Origin: Bradyrhizobium sp.
GTDB lineage: Bacteria; Pseudomonadota; Alphaproteobacteria; Rhizobiales; Xanthobacteraceae
DNA length: 7,550 bases
Assembly (NCBI GenBank): GCA_025960445.1
Contig: JAICIT010000109.1
Coordinates: 1 to 7,550, forward strand
Direction of reading: 5' to 3'
A program made the translations under genes and the position numbers. Below are positions 1-6,858 of this stretch, one piece after another. Every line of letters starts with the position of its first letter. Position 1 is the first letter of the stretch. Under the pieces are notes generated by a model, which ran no database searches, was not told the origin of the DNA, and saw only the letters and a program-made list of their open reading frames with translations.

Positions 1-684
1 ATCAATGGCAACCCGATCAAGTCGATCTACGTCTATTCGCGTCCCGAATGGACTGCGCTGGTTACGACCAAGGACTCGAAAATCGCGACCGTCGCCGACC
101 TCAAGGGCAAGCGGGTCGCGGTGACCCGCGGCACCGATCCGCATATCTTCCTGGTGCGAGCGCTGCTCGGCGCCGGCCTAAGCGAAAAAGACATTACGCC
201 CGTGCTACTGCAGCATCCCGATGGCAAGACCGCGCTGATCCGCGGCGATGTCGATGCCTGGGCTGGCCTTGATCCAATGATGGCCCAGGCGGAAATAGAA
301 GACGGCGCCAAACTGTTCTACCGCAAGCCCGACGCCAACACCTGGGGCATTCTCAACGTCCGCGAAGAATTTCTCCGGGAGCATCCGGATATCGTTCGGC
401 GCGTGCTCTCGGTTTACGAGAACGCGCGCAAGTATTCGATCGCGAACTATGACGAGCTGAAGAAGACTTTTATGGCAGTGACAAAGCTGCCCGATGCGGT
501 TGTCGATAAGCAGCTCAAGGAACGCACCGACTTGAACCACAGCAGGATCGGAGCGCCGCAGCGCGAGTCGATTCTCGCCGCGGGCGTGGCTTTGCAGCAG
601 GCCGGGGTGATTGATCCCAAGGTCGACGTTAGGGCCGCCCTTGATACGCTGATCGATGATCAGGTTGCGCTGCCGACCCAATAG
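1..684 (+). CDS. ABC transporter substrate-binding protein, SsuA/TauA-like (5' partial)
   Basis: This is the C-terminal 227 residues of a periplasmic solute-binding protein; the start and signal peptide lie left of the window. Frame 1 is open from base 1 to the TAG at 682-684. It has the features of the nitrate/sulfonate/taurine-binding family (NMT1/SsuA fold): a DLKGKRVAVTRGT segment at visible residues 34-46, which in this family starts the second lobe after the hinge, then a GKTALIRGDVDAWAGLDP stretch at about 75-92, where family members contact ligand. The C-terminus (IDPKVDVR, then VALPTQ) resembles the end of E. coli SsuA as I remember it. Its role would be to capture a small organic solute, plausibly a sulfonate, and deliver it to the permease and ATPase encoded just downstream. 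The ligand cannot be fixed from sequence. Family call is firm; substrate is inference. Confidence 0.9.
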   Translation: MNGNPIKSIYVYSRPEWTALVTTKDSKIATVADLKGKRVAVTRGTDPHIFLVRALLGAGLSEKDITPVLLQHPDGKTALIRGDVDAWAGLDPMMAQAEIEDGAKLFYRKPDANTWGILNVREEFLREHPDIVRRVLSVYENARKYSIANYDELKKTFMAVTKLPDAVVDKQLKERTDLNHSRIGAPQRESILAAGVALQQAGVIDPKVDVRAALDTLIDDQVALPTQ

Positions 685-711
685 CGGTTCGTCCTGGCCA
701 GGCAAAACGGG

Positions 712-737
712 GTTGGCGGCGTATCCAATTCGCCAAC
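712..737 (+). repeat. Intercistronic hairpin between binding protein and permease genes
   Basis: A perfect 7-bp inverted repeat, GTTGGCG (712-718) and CGCCAAC (731-737), is separated by a 12-base loop and lies 27 bases after the binding-protein stop. No run of T follows, so it does not look like a strong intrinsic terminator. In binding-protein-dependent transport operons such a structure often protects the upstream mRNA or partly attenuates transcription, giving more binding protein than membrane components. That role is inferred here. Confidence 0.45.
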
Positions 738-767
738 TTGCAATCCTGAGTAAGACGCGGTTCTGCT

Positions 768-1619
768 ATGGCCATGACGGTTGAACTTCCCGCGCTTGAA
801 ACGACTGATGGGACGATTGCTCCGCCTGCTTCCAGGCGGCTTCGGCGCTGGACGCAGCCTGCGATCGGCCTGTTGCTGCCGCTCGGTCTTGCTTTGGCCT
901 GGGAAGCCACCGTCTGGTTGGGGTTCTCCAACGGGCGCTTGGTCCCGCCGCCCACCAAAATATTCGCGGCCATTGTCGAATTGGCACGCAGCGGCGAACT
1001 GGCGCGCCATATCATGACCACGCTGTCGCGGGTCGCCGCCGGGTTCGGCCTTGGCGTGCTCGCCGGCACGGTGCTGGGCGCAATTTCGGGCTATTGGACG
1101 TTAGCGCGCCGGCTGCTCGATCCTACGGTGCAGGCGCTGCGCGCGATTCCATCGATCGCCTGGGTGCCCCTGTTCATCCTGTGGCTCGGCATTTTCGAAA
1201 CCTCCAAGATCGTGCTGATCGCGGTGGGCGTATTTTTTCCGGTCTATCTCGGCGTCATGGGCGCGATCCTGTCAGTCGATCGCAAGATCGTCGAAGTCGG
1301 TCGCACTTTCCGGCTTTCCGGACCGGCGATGATCCGGCGTATTTTGCTGCCGGCGGTTTTGCCGGCCTATGTGGTGGCGCTTCGGGTCGGACTTGGGCTC
1401 GGCTGGATGTTCGTGGTCGCCGCCGAATTCATGGGCGCATCGGAAGGCCTCGGCTATTTGCTGATCGACGGCCAGCAACTCGGCAAGCCCGCGCAGATCG
1501 TCGCCGCGATCGTAATCTTCGCAATTCTCGGGAAAACAACCGACTGGCTGATCGAGATTGGCTCTGCGCCATTGTTGCGCTGGCAGGATGCATTCGGCCG
1601 CCATTCCGGAGGAGCATGA
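768..1619 (+). CDS. ABC transporter permease, SsuC/TauC-like
   Basis: A 283-residue inner-membrane permease of the binding-protein-dependent transport family, the usual length for SsuC-type proteins. After a hydrophilic N-terminus (1-30) come about six membrane segments, the first near 31-52. The segment LRAIPSIAWVPLFILWLG (124-141) is characteristic of sulfonate/taurine/nitrate permeases. The cytoplasmic EAA-type loop that docks on the ATPase lies at about 174-195 (VEVGRTFRLSG, then a basic stretch and LLPAVLP). It is followed by VALRVGLGLGW and an AAEFMGASEGLGYLL stretch, also typical of the family. The start is uncertain between ATG 768 and ATG 774; both are preceded only by a weak GAGTAAG. 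The gene follows the binding-protein gene by 83 bases, and its TGA at 1617-1619 overlaps the ATPase start, so the two are translationally coupled. Probably a homodimer in the complex. Confidence 0.92.
   Translation: MAMTVELPALETTDGTIAPPASRRLRRWTQPAIGLLLPLGLALAWEATVWLGFSNGRLVPPPTKIFAAIVELARSGELARHIMTTLSRVAAGFGLGVLAGTVLGAISGYWTLARRLLDPTVQALRAIPSIAWVPLFILWLGIFETSKIVLIAVGVFFPVYLGVMGAILSVDRKIVEVGRTFRLSGPAMIRRILLPAVLPAYVVALRVGLGLGWMFVVAAEFMGASEGLGYLLIDGQQLGKPAQIVAAIVIFAILGKTTDWLIEIGSAPLLRWQDAFGRHSGGA
1608..1614 (+). promoter_or_regulatory. Ribosome binding site deciding the ATPase start
   Basis: GGAGGAG lies inside the last codons of the permease gene. Two in-frame ATGs follow, at 1616 and 1619. 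Only 1619 leaves a workable spacing (4-6 bases); 1616 would leave one base. This favours 1619, which shares its A with the permease TGA (TGATG), a classic stop-restart coupling. Confidence 0.7.
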
Positions 1620-2404
1620 TGCTCGTCCTCAATGGGCTCGGCAAAATCTATCCCAATGGTGTCAATGCGCTGGAGCGTTTTTCAGCGGAGATCAGGCTGG
1701 GCGAGATCGTTGCGATCATCGGCGGCTCCGGCTGCGGAAAATCGACGCTGCTCCGCGCTATCGCCGGTCTCGATCGCGCCACTTCCGGCACGGTGACGCT
1801 CGACGACATCAAAATCTCGGCGCCGCATGCAAAAATCGGCATCATTTTTCAGGAGCCGCGGCTGCTCCCGTGGCTCAGCGTCGCCGAGAATATCGGCTTT
1901 GGCCTGTCCGACCTGCCCGCCGATATTCGGCGCCAGAAGGTGGCGGGCGCGCTGGCGCGGGTCGGCCTTGCCGACAAAGCCGATGCGTGGCCGCGCGAAT
2001 TGTCTGGCGGGCAAGCCCAGCGGGTGGCGATTGCGCGCGCGCTGGTGCCGCAGCCCGAGGTGCTGCTGCTGGATGAGCCATTCTCAGCTCTCGATGCATT
2101 TACGCGGCGGGATCTGCAGGACCACCTGCTTGATCTTTGGGCCGACACGCGGCCGACCCTGGTGCTGGTTACGCACGATGTCGACGAAGCCGTGGTTTTG
2201 GCTGATCGCGTTTTCGTCATGCGGCCCCGGCCGGGTCGCCTTTTCGAGGAGATCAAGGTCAACCTGGCGCGACCGCGTGACCGCAATTCGCCGATGTTCG
2301 ATAGTTTCAAGCGGCGCGTCCTGACCGCGCTTGACCGATCGCTTGACCGCAATGTGCCCGATGGCGACTCGAAATCGACGGCGGGCGAAGCGATGTGGTG
2401 GTGA
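1619..2404 (+). CDS. ABC transporter ATP-binding protein, SsuB/TauB-like
   Basis: A 261-residue cytoplasmic ATPase that powers the importer. All nucleotide-binding motifs are intact: Walker A GGSGCGKST at 35-43, Q-loop in FQEPRLLPW with Gln78, signature LSGGQAQR at 128-135, Walker B VLLLDEP at 148-154 with catalytic Glu153, D-loop SALD at 156-159, and switch His186 in VTHDVDEA. The EPRLLPW and VTHDVDEAV stretches are typical of the nitrate/sulfonate/taurine subfamily. The open frame extends upstream into the permease gene, but the sequence before 1616 is out-of-frame permease coding DNA. The last roughly 30 residues are a polar tail outside the ATPase fold and contain a small duplication (LDRS-LDRN). 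Function as the importer's ATPase is secure; substrate is not known. Confidence 0.95.
   Translation: MLVLNGLGKIYPNGVNALERFSAEIRLGEIVAIIGGSGCGKSTLLRAIAGLDRATSGTVTLDDIKISAPHAKIGIIFQEPRLLPWLSVAENIGFGLSDLPADIRRQKVAGALARVGLADKADAWPRELSGGQAQRVAIARALVPQPEVLLLDEPFSALDAFTRRDLQDHLLDLWADTRPTLVLVTHDVDEAVVLADRVFVMRPRPGRLFEEIKVNLARPRDRNSPMFDSFKRRVLTALDRSLDRNVPDGDSKSTAGEAMWW
2328..2349 (+). repeat. 12-bp-period direct repeat in the ATPase C-terminal tail
   Basis: CGCTTGACCG occurs at 2328-2337 and again at 2340-2349. The period is 12 bases, so the repeat adds four residues in frame (LDRS then LDRN). It lies in the non-conserved tail and probably arose by replication slippage. Confidence 0.6.
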
Positions 2405-2442
2405 CATCCGCCTTCGGACCGACTAATGCATCACCTCTATTC

Positions 2443-2448
2443 AGGAGA
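2443..2448 (+). promoter_or_regulatory. Ribosome binding site of the OsmC-family gene
   Basis: AGGAGA stands nine bases before ATG 2458. It fixes that start over the upstream in-frame ATG at 2395, which lies inside the ATPase gene and has no such site. Confidence 0.75.
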
Positions 2449-2457
2449 GAAAACAAG

Positions 2458-2967
2458 ATGGATGCCGTCCAACTCCGCGCTACGCAGGCGCCGATCAAAG
2501 AGCGTTATAAATCCGATCCCAAGGCAGCGATGATCACGCTGACCGCGAGAGGCTCGATCGATAATGAAGGGATCGCCTGCAAGGTGGAAACCGGCCGCGC
2601 GTTGGCAGTTGCGGGTCTGCACCCCGCCACTGGCGGCTCCGGGCTGGAATTGTGCTCAGGCGACATGCTGCTCGAAGCGCTGGCTGCCTGCGCCGGCGTT
2701 ACGTTGAAATCGGTGGCGACCGCAGTCGAGATTCCGCTGCGCTCCGGAAAAGTAACCGCCGAGGGCGATCTCGATTTTCGCGGCACGCTCGGCGTCGACA
2801 AGGAGGCGCCGGTCGGGTTTGCCGAAATTCGTTTGCGCTTCGATGTCGATACCGATGCGCCACAGGAGAAACTTGATCTGCTGTTGAAGCTGACCGAGCG
2901 CTATTGCGTAGTTTACCAGACCATCAAGAACGGCCCGAAAGTGTCAGTGACGATGCACCGGGTGTGA
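2458..2967 (+). CDS. OsmC/Ohr family protein (putative thiol-dependent peroxidase)
   Basis: A 169-residue cytoplasmic protein of the OsmC/Ohr superfamily, at the family's usual small size or slightly above. The two redox cysteines expected of the family are present: Cys78 in MLLEALAACAGVTLKSVA (70-87), at the start of the long central helix, and Cys150 in ERYCVVYQTIKNGPKV (147-162). The second motif resembles the YhfA-like branch more than classical Ohr, from memory. Characterised members form dimers and reduce organic hydroperoxides through the cysteine pair, often recharged by lipoyl or other thiols; whether this branch does so is not established by sequence. It begins 53 bases after the ATPase stop with its own AGGAGA site and no obvious terminator between, so co-transcription with the transporter is plausible. 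The start at 2458 is chosen over 2395, which would overlap the ATPase gene by ten bases. Confidence 0.88.
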   Translation: MDAVQLRATQAPIKERYKSDPKAAMITLTARGSIDNEGIACKVETGRALAVAGLHPATGGSGLELCSGDMLLEALAACAGVTLKSVATAVEIPLRSGKVTAEGDLDFRGTLGVDKEAPVGFAEIRLRFDVDTDAPQEKLDLLLKLTERYCVVYQTIKNGPKVSVTMHRV

Positions 2968-2981
2968 TGGCAATCCATTGT

Positions 2982-3003
2982 GGTCCCGGAGAACGCCGGG
3001 ACC
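2982..3003. repeat. Perfect 8-bp palindrome: possible terminator or dispersed-repeat remnant
   Basis: GGTCCCGG (2982-2989) and CCGGGACC (2996-3003) form a fully paired, very GC-rich stem around a six-base loop, 14 bases after the OsmC-family stop. No T-run follows on either strand, so intrinsic termination would be weak. Its shape (GTCCCGG, short loop, CCGGGACCCAT) resembles palindromic repeats I remember between genes in Bradyrhizobium; I cannot confirm that here. Confidence 0.5.
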
Positions 3004-3010
3004 CATGTTG

Positions 3011-3035
3011 CGCGCCCTTTCGTGTCCCCGGCGCG
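3011..3035. repeat. Second inverted repeat in the same gap
   Basis: CGCGCC (3011-3016) and GGCGCG (3030-3035) form a 6-bp stem with a 13-base loop just after the 8-bp palindrome. A short TTT follows the right arm. It is weak alone and could be chance in GC-rich DNA, but with the first hairpin it gives two stem-loops in about 55 bases, between the OsmC-family gene and the membrane-protein gene. Confidence 0.3.
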
Positions 3036-3062
3036 TTTGCTGGGCGGGGTTGCGGTTAGACA

Positions 3063-3857
3063 ATGTCCCCCGAATTGGTTTTCGTGCTGACGCTGGCGCT
3101 CCGGATGGCGATCACTGCCGTGTTCGTGGTGTCGGCTTCCGTGATCACCGAGCGCTCGGGCCCGGTGATCGGCGCGCTGGTGGCGACGCTGCCAATTTCG
3201 GCAGGTCCGTCATACGTGTTTCTCGCGCTCGACCACGATGCGGCGTTCATCGGCGAGGGCGCATTGGCGAGCCTCCCCATCAACGCCGCGACGATCTGGC
3301 TCGCTCTAACCTATGTCGTGCTGGCGCAGCGGCATCACGCGTTCATCAGTTGCGCCGGTGGCGTCGCCGTCTGGCTTGTGCTGGCCGCGCTGTCGCGCAC
3401 GGTCCAGTGGTCGCTTGCCGGTGGGCTAGCAGCAAACGCGGTCACGTTCGCGATTTGCCTGCCGCTGCTTCGCCGATTTCGCCACGTCAAGATGCCGCTG
3501 ATCACGCGCCGCTGGTACGATATCCCGCTGCGTGCCTCGCTGGTCGCAACGCTGGTCGCGACCGTCGTCACTTTGTCGCGCTGGGTCGGGCCAAGCATAA
3601 GCGGCACGATCGCGCTGTTCCCCGTCGTGTTCACCAGCATGATGCTGATCCTGCATCCCCGAATCGGGGGTCGGGCAACCGCGGCGGTGATCGCCAATGG
3701 CGGCTGGGGCTTGATGGGTTTCGGGATCGCGATCGCGCTGTTGCATGTCACCGCGCCGCGGTTCGGTTCGGCGGCAGCGCTTGGCCTGGCGCTCGCAACC
3801 TGCGTCGGCTGGAATCTGGCTTTGTGGTGGATCGGGCGAAGCAAGCTCGCGCGCTGA
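3063..3857 (+). CDS. Multi-spanning membrane protein of unknown function
   Basis: I do not recognise a named function. The 264-residue product is almost entirely hydrophobic, with about nine likely membrane segments (approximately 5-28, 33-56, 67-88, 93-111, 115-136, 156-173, 176-198, 205-228 and 235-257). The main hydrophilic stretch is a basic loop at 137-153 (RRFRHVK to TRRWYD), probably cytoplasmic. The two halves appear duplicated: L13-R14, G33-P34, I36, A41 and P44 recur as L156-R157, G176-P177, I179, A184 and P187 at a constant offset of 143 residues. This suggests a transporter-like or permease-like fold, but no substrate can be named. The start ATG has only a G-rich stretch upstream (GGGCGGGG) and no textbook ribosome site. 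It lies 95 bases after the OsmC-family gene, past two hairpins, so it is probably a separate unit. It converges on mutS. Confidence 0.8.
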   Translation: MSPELVFVLTLALRMAITAVFVVSASVITERSGPVIGALVATLPISAGPSYVFLALDHDAAFIGEGALASLPINAATIWLALTYVVLAQRHHAFISCAGGVAVWLVLAALSRTVQWSLAGGLAANAVTFAICLPLLRRFRHVKMPLITRRWYDIPLRASLVATLVATVVTLSRWVGPSISGTIALFPVVFTSMMLILHPRIGGRATAAVIANGGWGLMGFGIAIALLHVTAPRFGSAAALGLALATCVGWNLALWWIGRSKLAR

Positions 3858-3883
3858 ATCCGTACCGCGTCCGGCAACCGCAC

Positions 3884-6625
3884 TTATTGCTTGGGTAGTT
3901 TGGATTTCAGCGCGTACAACGCTTCCAGCGCTTCGCGCGGCGACATCTCGTCGGGATGGATCGCCTTGAGGGCTTCGATCAACTTTTCGGCCTCGCTCGG
4001 CGGAGCCGCTTCGGCGGCGCGCGATGGAACGGCGAACAGCGGCAGGTCATCGATGAGCGCGCGTGCGGTCTGGCCACGGTCCTGCGCCTCGAGCTTCGCC
4101 AACACCGACTTGGCACGCGAAATCACCGACGACGGCAATCCGGCGAGCTTCGCGACCTGAATACCATAGGAGCGGTCGGCGGAGCCGGGCAGTACCTCGT
4201 GCAGGAACACTACTTCACCCTGCCACTCCTTTACCCGCACGGTCGCGTTGAACAGCCGCGGCAGCTTTGCGGCGAGTGCGGTGAGTTCGTGATAATGCGT
4301 CGCGAACAACGCGCGGCAACGGTTGGCCTCATGCAGGTGCTCGATCGCGGCCCATGCGATCGACAGCCCGTCGAAGGTTGCGGTGCCCCGGCCGATCTCA
4401 TCGAGAATGACCAGCGACCGCTCGCTCGCCTGGTTGAGAATGACCGCGGTCTCCACCATCTCCACCATGAAGGTGGAACGGCCGCGCGCCAGGTCGTCGG
4501 CGGCGCCCACTCGCGAGAACAGCCGGTCGACGATGCCGATCCGCGCGCGCGAGGCCGGCACGAAACTGCCGATCTGCGCCATCAGCGCAATCAGCGCGTT
4601 CTGGCGGAGGAAGGTCGATTTGCCCGCCATGTTCGGGCCCGTGATCAGCCAGATCTGGCCCGAGTTCTGCCCGGGCGCAGGCGAAAGGTCGCAGCCATTG
4701 GCGATGAACGGCTGTCCCTCGCGCTTGAGCGCCTGTTCGACAACCGGATGCCGGCCACCCTCGATGGCGAAGCCGAGCGAGCTATCGACCTCAGGCCGCA
4801 CGTAATGGTCGTCCACCGCGAGCTTGGCGAGCGCGGTGGCGACATCGAGCATCGCAAAGGCGTGCGCGGCGGCGGGCCAATCGTCGCTTGCTGCGATCGC
4901 AAGCGCGCAAAGCCGCTCGAATATTTCGAGCTCCAGGCCGAGCGCACGATCCCCGGCACTGGCGATCTTGGCTTCGATCTGGCCGAGCTCGGCCGTGGTA
5001 AAGCGGACTTGCCCCGCCAGGGTCTGACGATGGATGAAGGTCGCGTTCAGCGGCGGCGCCAGCAATCTATCGCCGTGCTGAGCCGTGACCTCGACGAAAT
5101 AGCCGAGCACGTTGTTGTGGCGGATCTTCAGACCCTTGACGCCGCTCTCGTCGGCGTACCGCGCCTGCATCGCGGCGACGACGAGACGCGAGGCATCTCG
5201 CAAGCTGCGCGCCTCGTCCAGCGCCGGCTCATAACCCTGACGGACGAAACCTCCGTCGCGCTTGATCAACGGGAGTTGCTCGGCCAGTGCCTGCTCGAAC
5301 TCGCGCGCCAGCTCGCGGGATGGGCGGCACAATGCCTCAATCACCGCTGATATCTCCAGCGGCGGATTTTCCAACGCGGAAAGTCGCGCCAGCGCCTGGT
5401 CAGCGGCGAGGACGCCGTCGCGCAAGCCGGCAAGATCGCGTGGGCCGCCGCGACCGAGCGATATTCGCGCCAACGCGCGCGACATGTCTGGCGCGGCGCG
5501 CAGGATCGAGCGGATCTCGTCGCGCGCGGTACTGTCGCTGACGAACGCCGCAATCGCATCCAGCCGTCGCGCGATCGCCGCACTATCGGTGAGCGGCGCC
5601 GCCAGGCGTTGGGCGAGCAGCCGCGATCCGGCCGCGGTGACGGTGCGATCGATCGCGTCCAGCAGCGAGCCGCGCCGCTCGCCCGAAAGCGTCCGCGTCA
5701 ACTCCAGATTGGCGCGGGTCGCGGGGTCGATCGCCATGGTGGCGCCGGCGCTCTCCCGCGAGGGCGGCGACAACGCCGGCCGCTTTCCCACCTGGGTGCG
5801 ATCGATATAGGTGACCGCGGCGGCTGCCGCCGTCGCCTCCAATCGCGACATCGTGGAAAGGCCGTCCATGGTGGCAACGGCGAAATAGTCGCACAGCCGC
5901 CGTTCGGCAGTGGCGCTGTCGAACACGTCACGCGTGAGCGGGGTCACCGCGGGCAATTCGCGCAGCAGCGGCCCCAAATCCGCATCGCCATACAGCGCAT
6001 CGGTGACGATGGCCTCGTTCGGGTTGATGCGCGCCAATGTCGCTGCGAGGTCGCCAATGGAGCATTCCGTGACGGTGAATTCGGAGGTGGAAATATCGAT
6101 CCACGCCAGTCCGATGCGGTCGCCACCGGACGAGGCGCGCGCGCGAGCGATCGACAGCAGATAATTGTTGGCCCTGGCGTCCAGGAGGGTGTCTTCGGTG
6201 AGCGTGCCCGGCGTGACCAGCCGCACGACATCACGCCGCACGACGCTCTTGTTGCCACGCGCCCGCGCCGCAGCCGGGTCCTCCATCTGCTCGCATACCG
6301 CGACGCGATGGCCTTGCGCGATCAACCGGTGCAGATAGTCGTCCGAGCGTTCCACCGGCACGCCGCACATCGGGATATCGATTCCCTGATGCTTGCCGCG
6401 TTTGGTCAGCATGATCCCGAGCGCGCGGGAGGCGATTTCGGCATCCTCGAAGAACAGCTCGTAAAAATCGCCCATCCGGTAGAACAGCAACAGGCCGGGG
6501 TTGGCGGCCTTGATCTCGAGGTACTGTTCCATCATCGGCGTGACGCGCGCAGCCTCGGCTGGCTGCACGTTGTTTGCGGGCTGCGTCGTATTCGGCGCTG
6601 CCGAAATGGATTGCTGGATGGTCAT
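3884..6625 (-). CDS. mutS: DNA mismatch repair protein MutS
   Basis: A complete 913-residue MutS, the ATPase that recognises mismatches and small loops and recruits MutL. The mismatch-wedge motif Phe-X-Glu is F54-Y55-E56 in RMGDFYELF. The C-terminal ATPase domain carries Walker A GPNMAGKS (663-670), an STFMVEM stretch (717-723), Walker B/signature [12 protein letters not shown] (742-753) and THYHEL (776-781). DLPLF at 860-864 resembles a beta-clamp binding motif, and the last 30 or so residues ([18 protein letters not shown]) match the usual C-terminal tetramerisation segment. It is longer than the E. coli protein (853), with about 18 extra N-terminal residues. I chose ATG at 6625 (MTIQQS), which matches my memory of rhizobial MutS; a TTG at 6637 would add four residues. 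Neither has a clear ribosome site. No frameshift or lost catalytic residue was seen. Divergent from pcaF. Confidence 0.98.
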   Translation of the reverse strand: MTIQQSISAAPNTTQPANNVQPAEAARVTPMMEQYLEIKAANPGLLLFYRMGDFYELFFEDAEIASRALGIMLTKRGKHQGIDIPMCGVPVERSDDYLHRLIAQGHRVAVCEQMEDPAAARARGNKSVVRRDVVRLVTPGTLTEDTLLDARANNYLLSIARARASSGGDRIGLAWIDISTSEFTVTECSIGDLAATLARINPNEAIVTDALYGDADLGPLLRELPAVTPLTRDVFDSATAERRLCDYFAVATMDGLSTMSRLEATAAAAAVTYIDRTQVGKRPALSPPSRESAGATMAIDPATRANLELTRTLSGERRGSLLDAIDRTVTAAGSRLLAQRLAAPLTDSAAIARRLDAIAAFVSDSTARDEIRSILRAAPDMSRALARISLGRGGPRDLAGLRDGVLAADQALARLSALENPPLEISAVIEALCRPSRELAREFEQALAEQLPLIKRDGGFVRQGYEPALDEARSLRDASRLVVAAMQARYADESGVKGLKIRHNNVLGYFVEVTAQHGDRLLAPPLNATFIHRQTLAGQVRFTTAELGQIEAKIASAGDRALGLELEIFERLCALAIAASDDWPAAAHAFAMLDVATALAKLAVDDHYVRPEVDSSLGFAIEGGRHPVVEQALKREGQPFIANGCDLSPAPGQNSGQIWLITGPNMAGKSTFLRQNALIALMAQIGSFVPASRARIGIVDRLFSRVGAADDLARGRSTFMVEMVETAVILNQASERSLVILDEIGRGTATFDGLSIAWAAIEHLHEANRCRALFATHYHELTALAAKLPRLFNATVRVKEWQGEVVFLHEVLPGSADRSYGIQVAKLAGLPSSVISRAKSVLAKLEAQDRGQTARALIDDLPLFAVPSRAAEAAPPSEAEKLIEALKAIHPDEMSPREALEALYALKSKLPKQ

Positions 6626-6645
6626 TGGCTGGCGCAAACTACAAA

Positions 6646-6651
6646 ATTATG
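6646..6651 (-). promoter_or_regulatory. Possible -10 element for mutS
   Basis: Read on the minus strand this is CATAAT, one mismatch from TATAAT, about 20 bases before the mutS ATG. No convincing -35 box sits 16-18 bases further upstream, and the implied leader is very short, so this is a weak candidate only. Confidence 0.2.
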
Positions 6652-6718
6652 CCGTGCGATCCTATCGGTTTGCCGCGCCTGTCCGCGTTTTCCACCTTCG
6701 GGACCGCACAGGCTTTTA

Positions 6719-6752
6719 CTTCCGAATGGGGCATAACGGCCACTATCGGAAG
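6719..6752. promoter_or_regulatory. Spaced inverted repeat, possible operator between mutS and pcaF
   Basis: CTTCCGA (6719-6725) and TCGGAAG (6746-6752) are perfect 7-base inverted arms 20 bases apart, in the middle of the divergent gap and upstream of the predicted pcaF promoter. That position would suit an activator of the aromatic-catabolism genes. A match this short can arise by chance in a gap of this size, and no regulator gene is in view. Confidence 0.25.
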
Positions 6753-6779
6753 CACGCACGGGCATCGCGAAGCCTTCAA

Positions 6780-6808
6780 TTGACCTGCCGTGAACGCGCT
6801 CCTAAAAC
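6780..6808 (+). promoter_or_regulatory. Predicted sigma70-type promoter of pcaF
   Basis: TTGACC (6780-6785) and TAAAAC (6803-6808) are separated by exactly 17 bases and each keeps four or five of the six consensus positions. Transcription would begin near 6815, leaving a leader of about 45 bases before the pcaF start. It is the best-formed promoter in the window. Confidence 0.5.
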
Positions 6809-6845
6809 TCGCCTCAATCCAGCCGCTGGCGGTAACACGGCAATC

Positions 6846-6853
6846 AGGGAGAG
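6846..6853 (+). promoter_or_regulatory. Ribosome binding site of pcaF
   Basis: AGGGAGAG lies five bases before ATG 6859 (GGAG to ATG, seven bases). This purine-rich site supports that start, which is also the conserved N-terminus of the thiolase. Confidence 0.7.
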
Positions 6854-6858
6854 TTTCG

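Noticed and set aside
205..705. 166-codon minus-strand open frame opposite the binding-protein gene
   Set aside because: Antisense to a clearly conserved substrate-binding protein; no family features.
1094..1618. Upstream extension of the ATPase open frame to 1094 (436 codons in all)
   Set aside because: The added part is the permease gene read in another frame. ABC ATPases of this family start just before the LVLNGLGKIY-type strand, and GGAGGAG supports ATG 1619.
2395..2457. Earlier ATG (2395) for the OsmC-family gene
   Set aside because: It overlaps the ATPase end, adds 21 residues foreign to the family, and lacks the AGGAGA site that precedes 2458.
2978..3898. 306-codon plus-strand open frame overlapping the membrane-protein gene
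   Set aside because: Arg-rich, out-of-frame reading of the membrane-protein gene, crossing the hairpins upstream and the mutS stop downstream. The 3063-3857 frame instead gives coherent membrane segments.
3956..5350. 464-codon open frame on the plus strand, opposite mutS
   Set aside because: It lies wholly antisense to the conserved ATPase, clamp and core regions of MutS. Its product is rich in Arg, Gln, Gly and His with no recognisable motif, the usual result of high-GC third positions suppressing stops on the other strand.
6626..6637. TTG start at 6637 for mutS
   Set aside because: It adds only four residues (initiator, Arg, Gln, Pro) with no ribosome site. ATG 6625 gives the MTIQQ start I recall from related MutS proteins. 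It remains possible.
5609..6736. 375-codon open frame on the plus strand, opposite the mutS N-terminal half
   Set aside because: Same antisense-shadow pattern. The product is low-complexity Arg/Gly/His/Gln-rich, and no ribosome site or family signature supports it.
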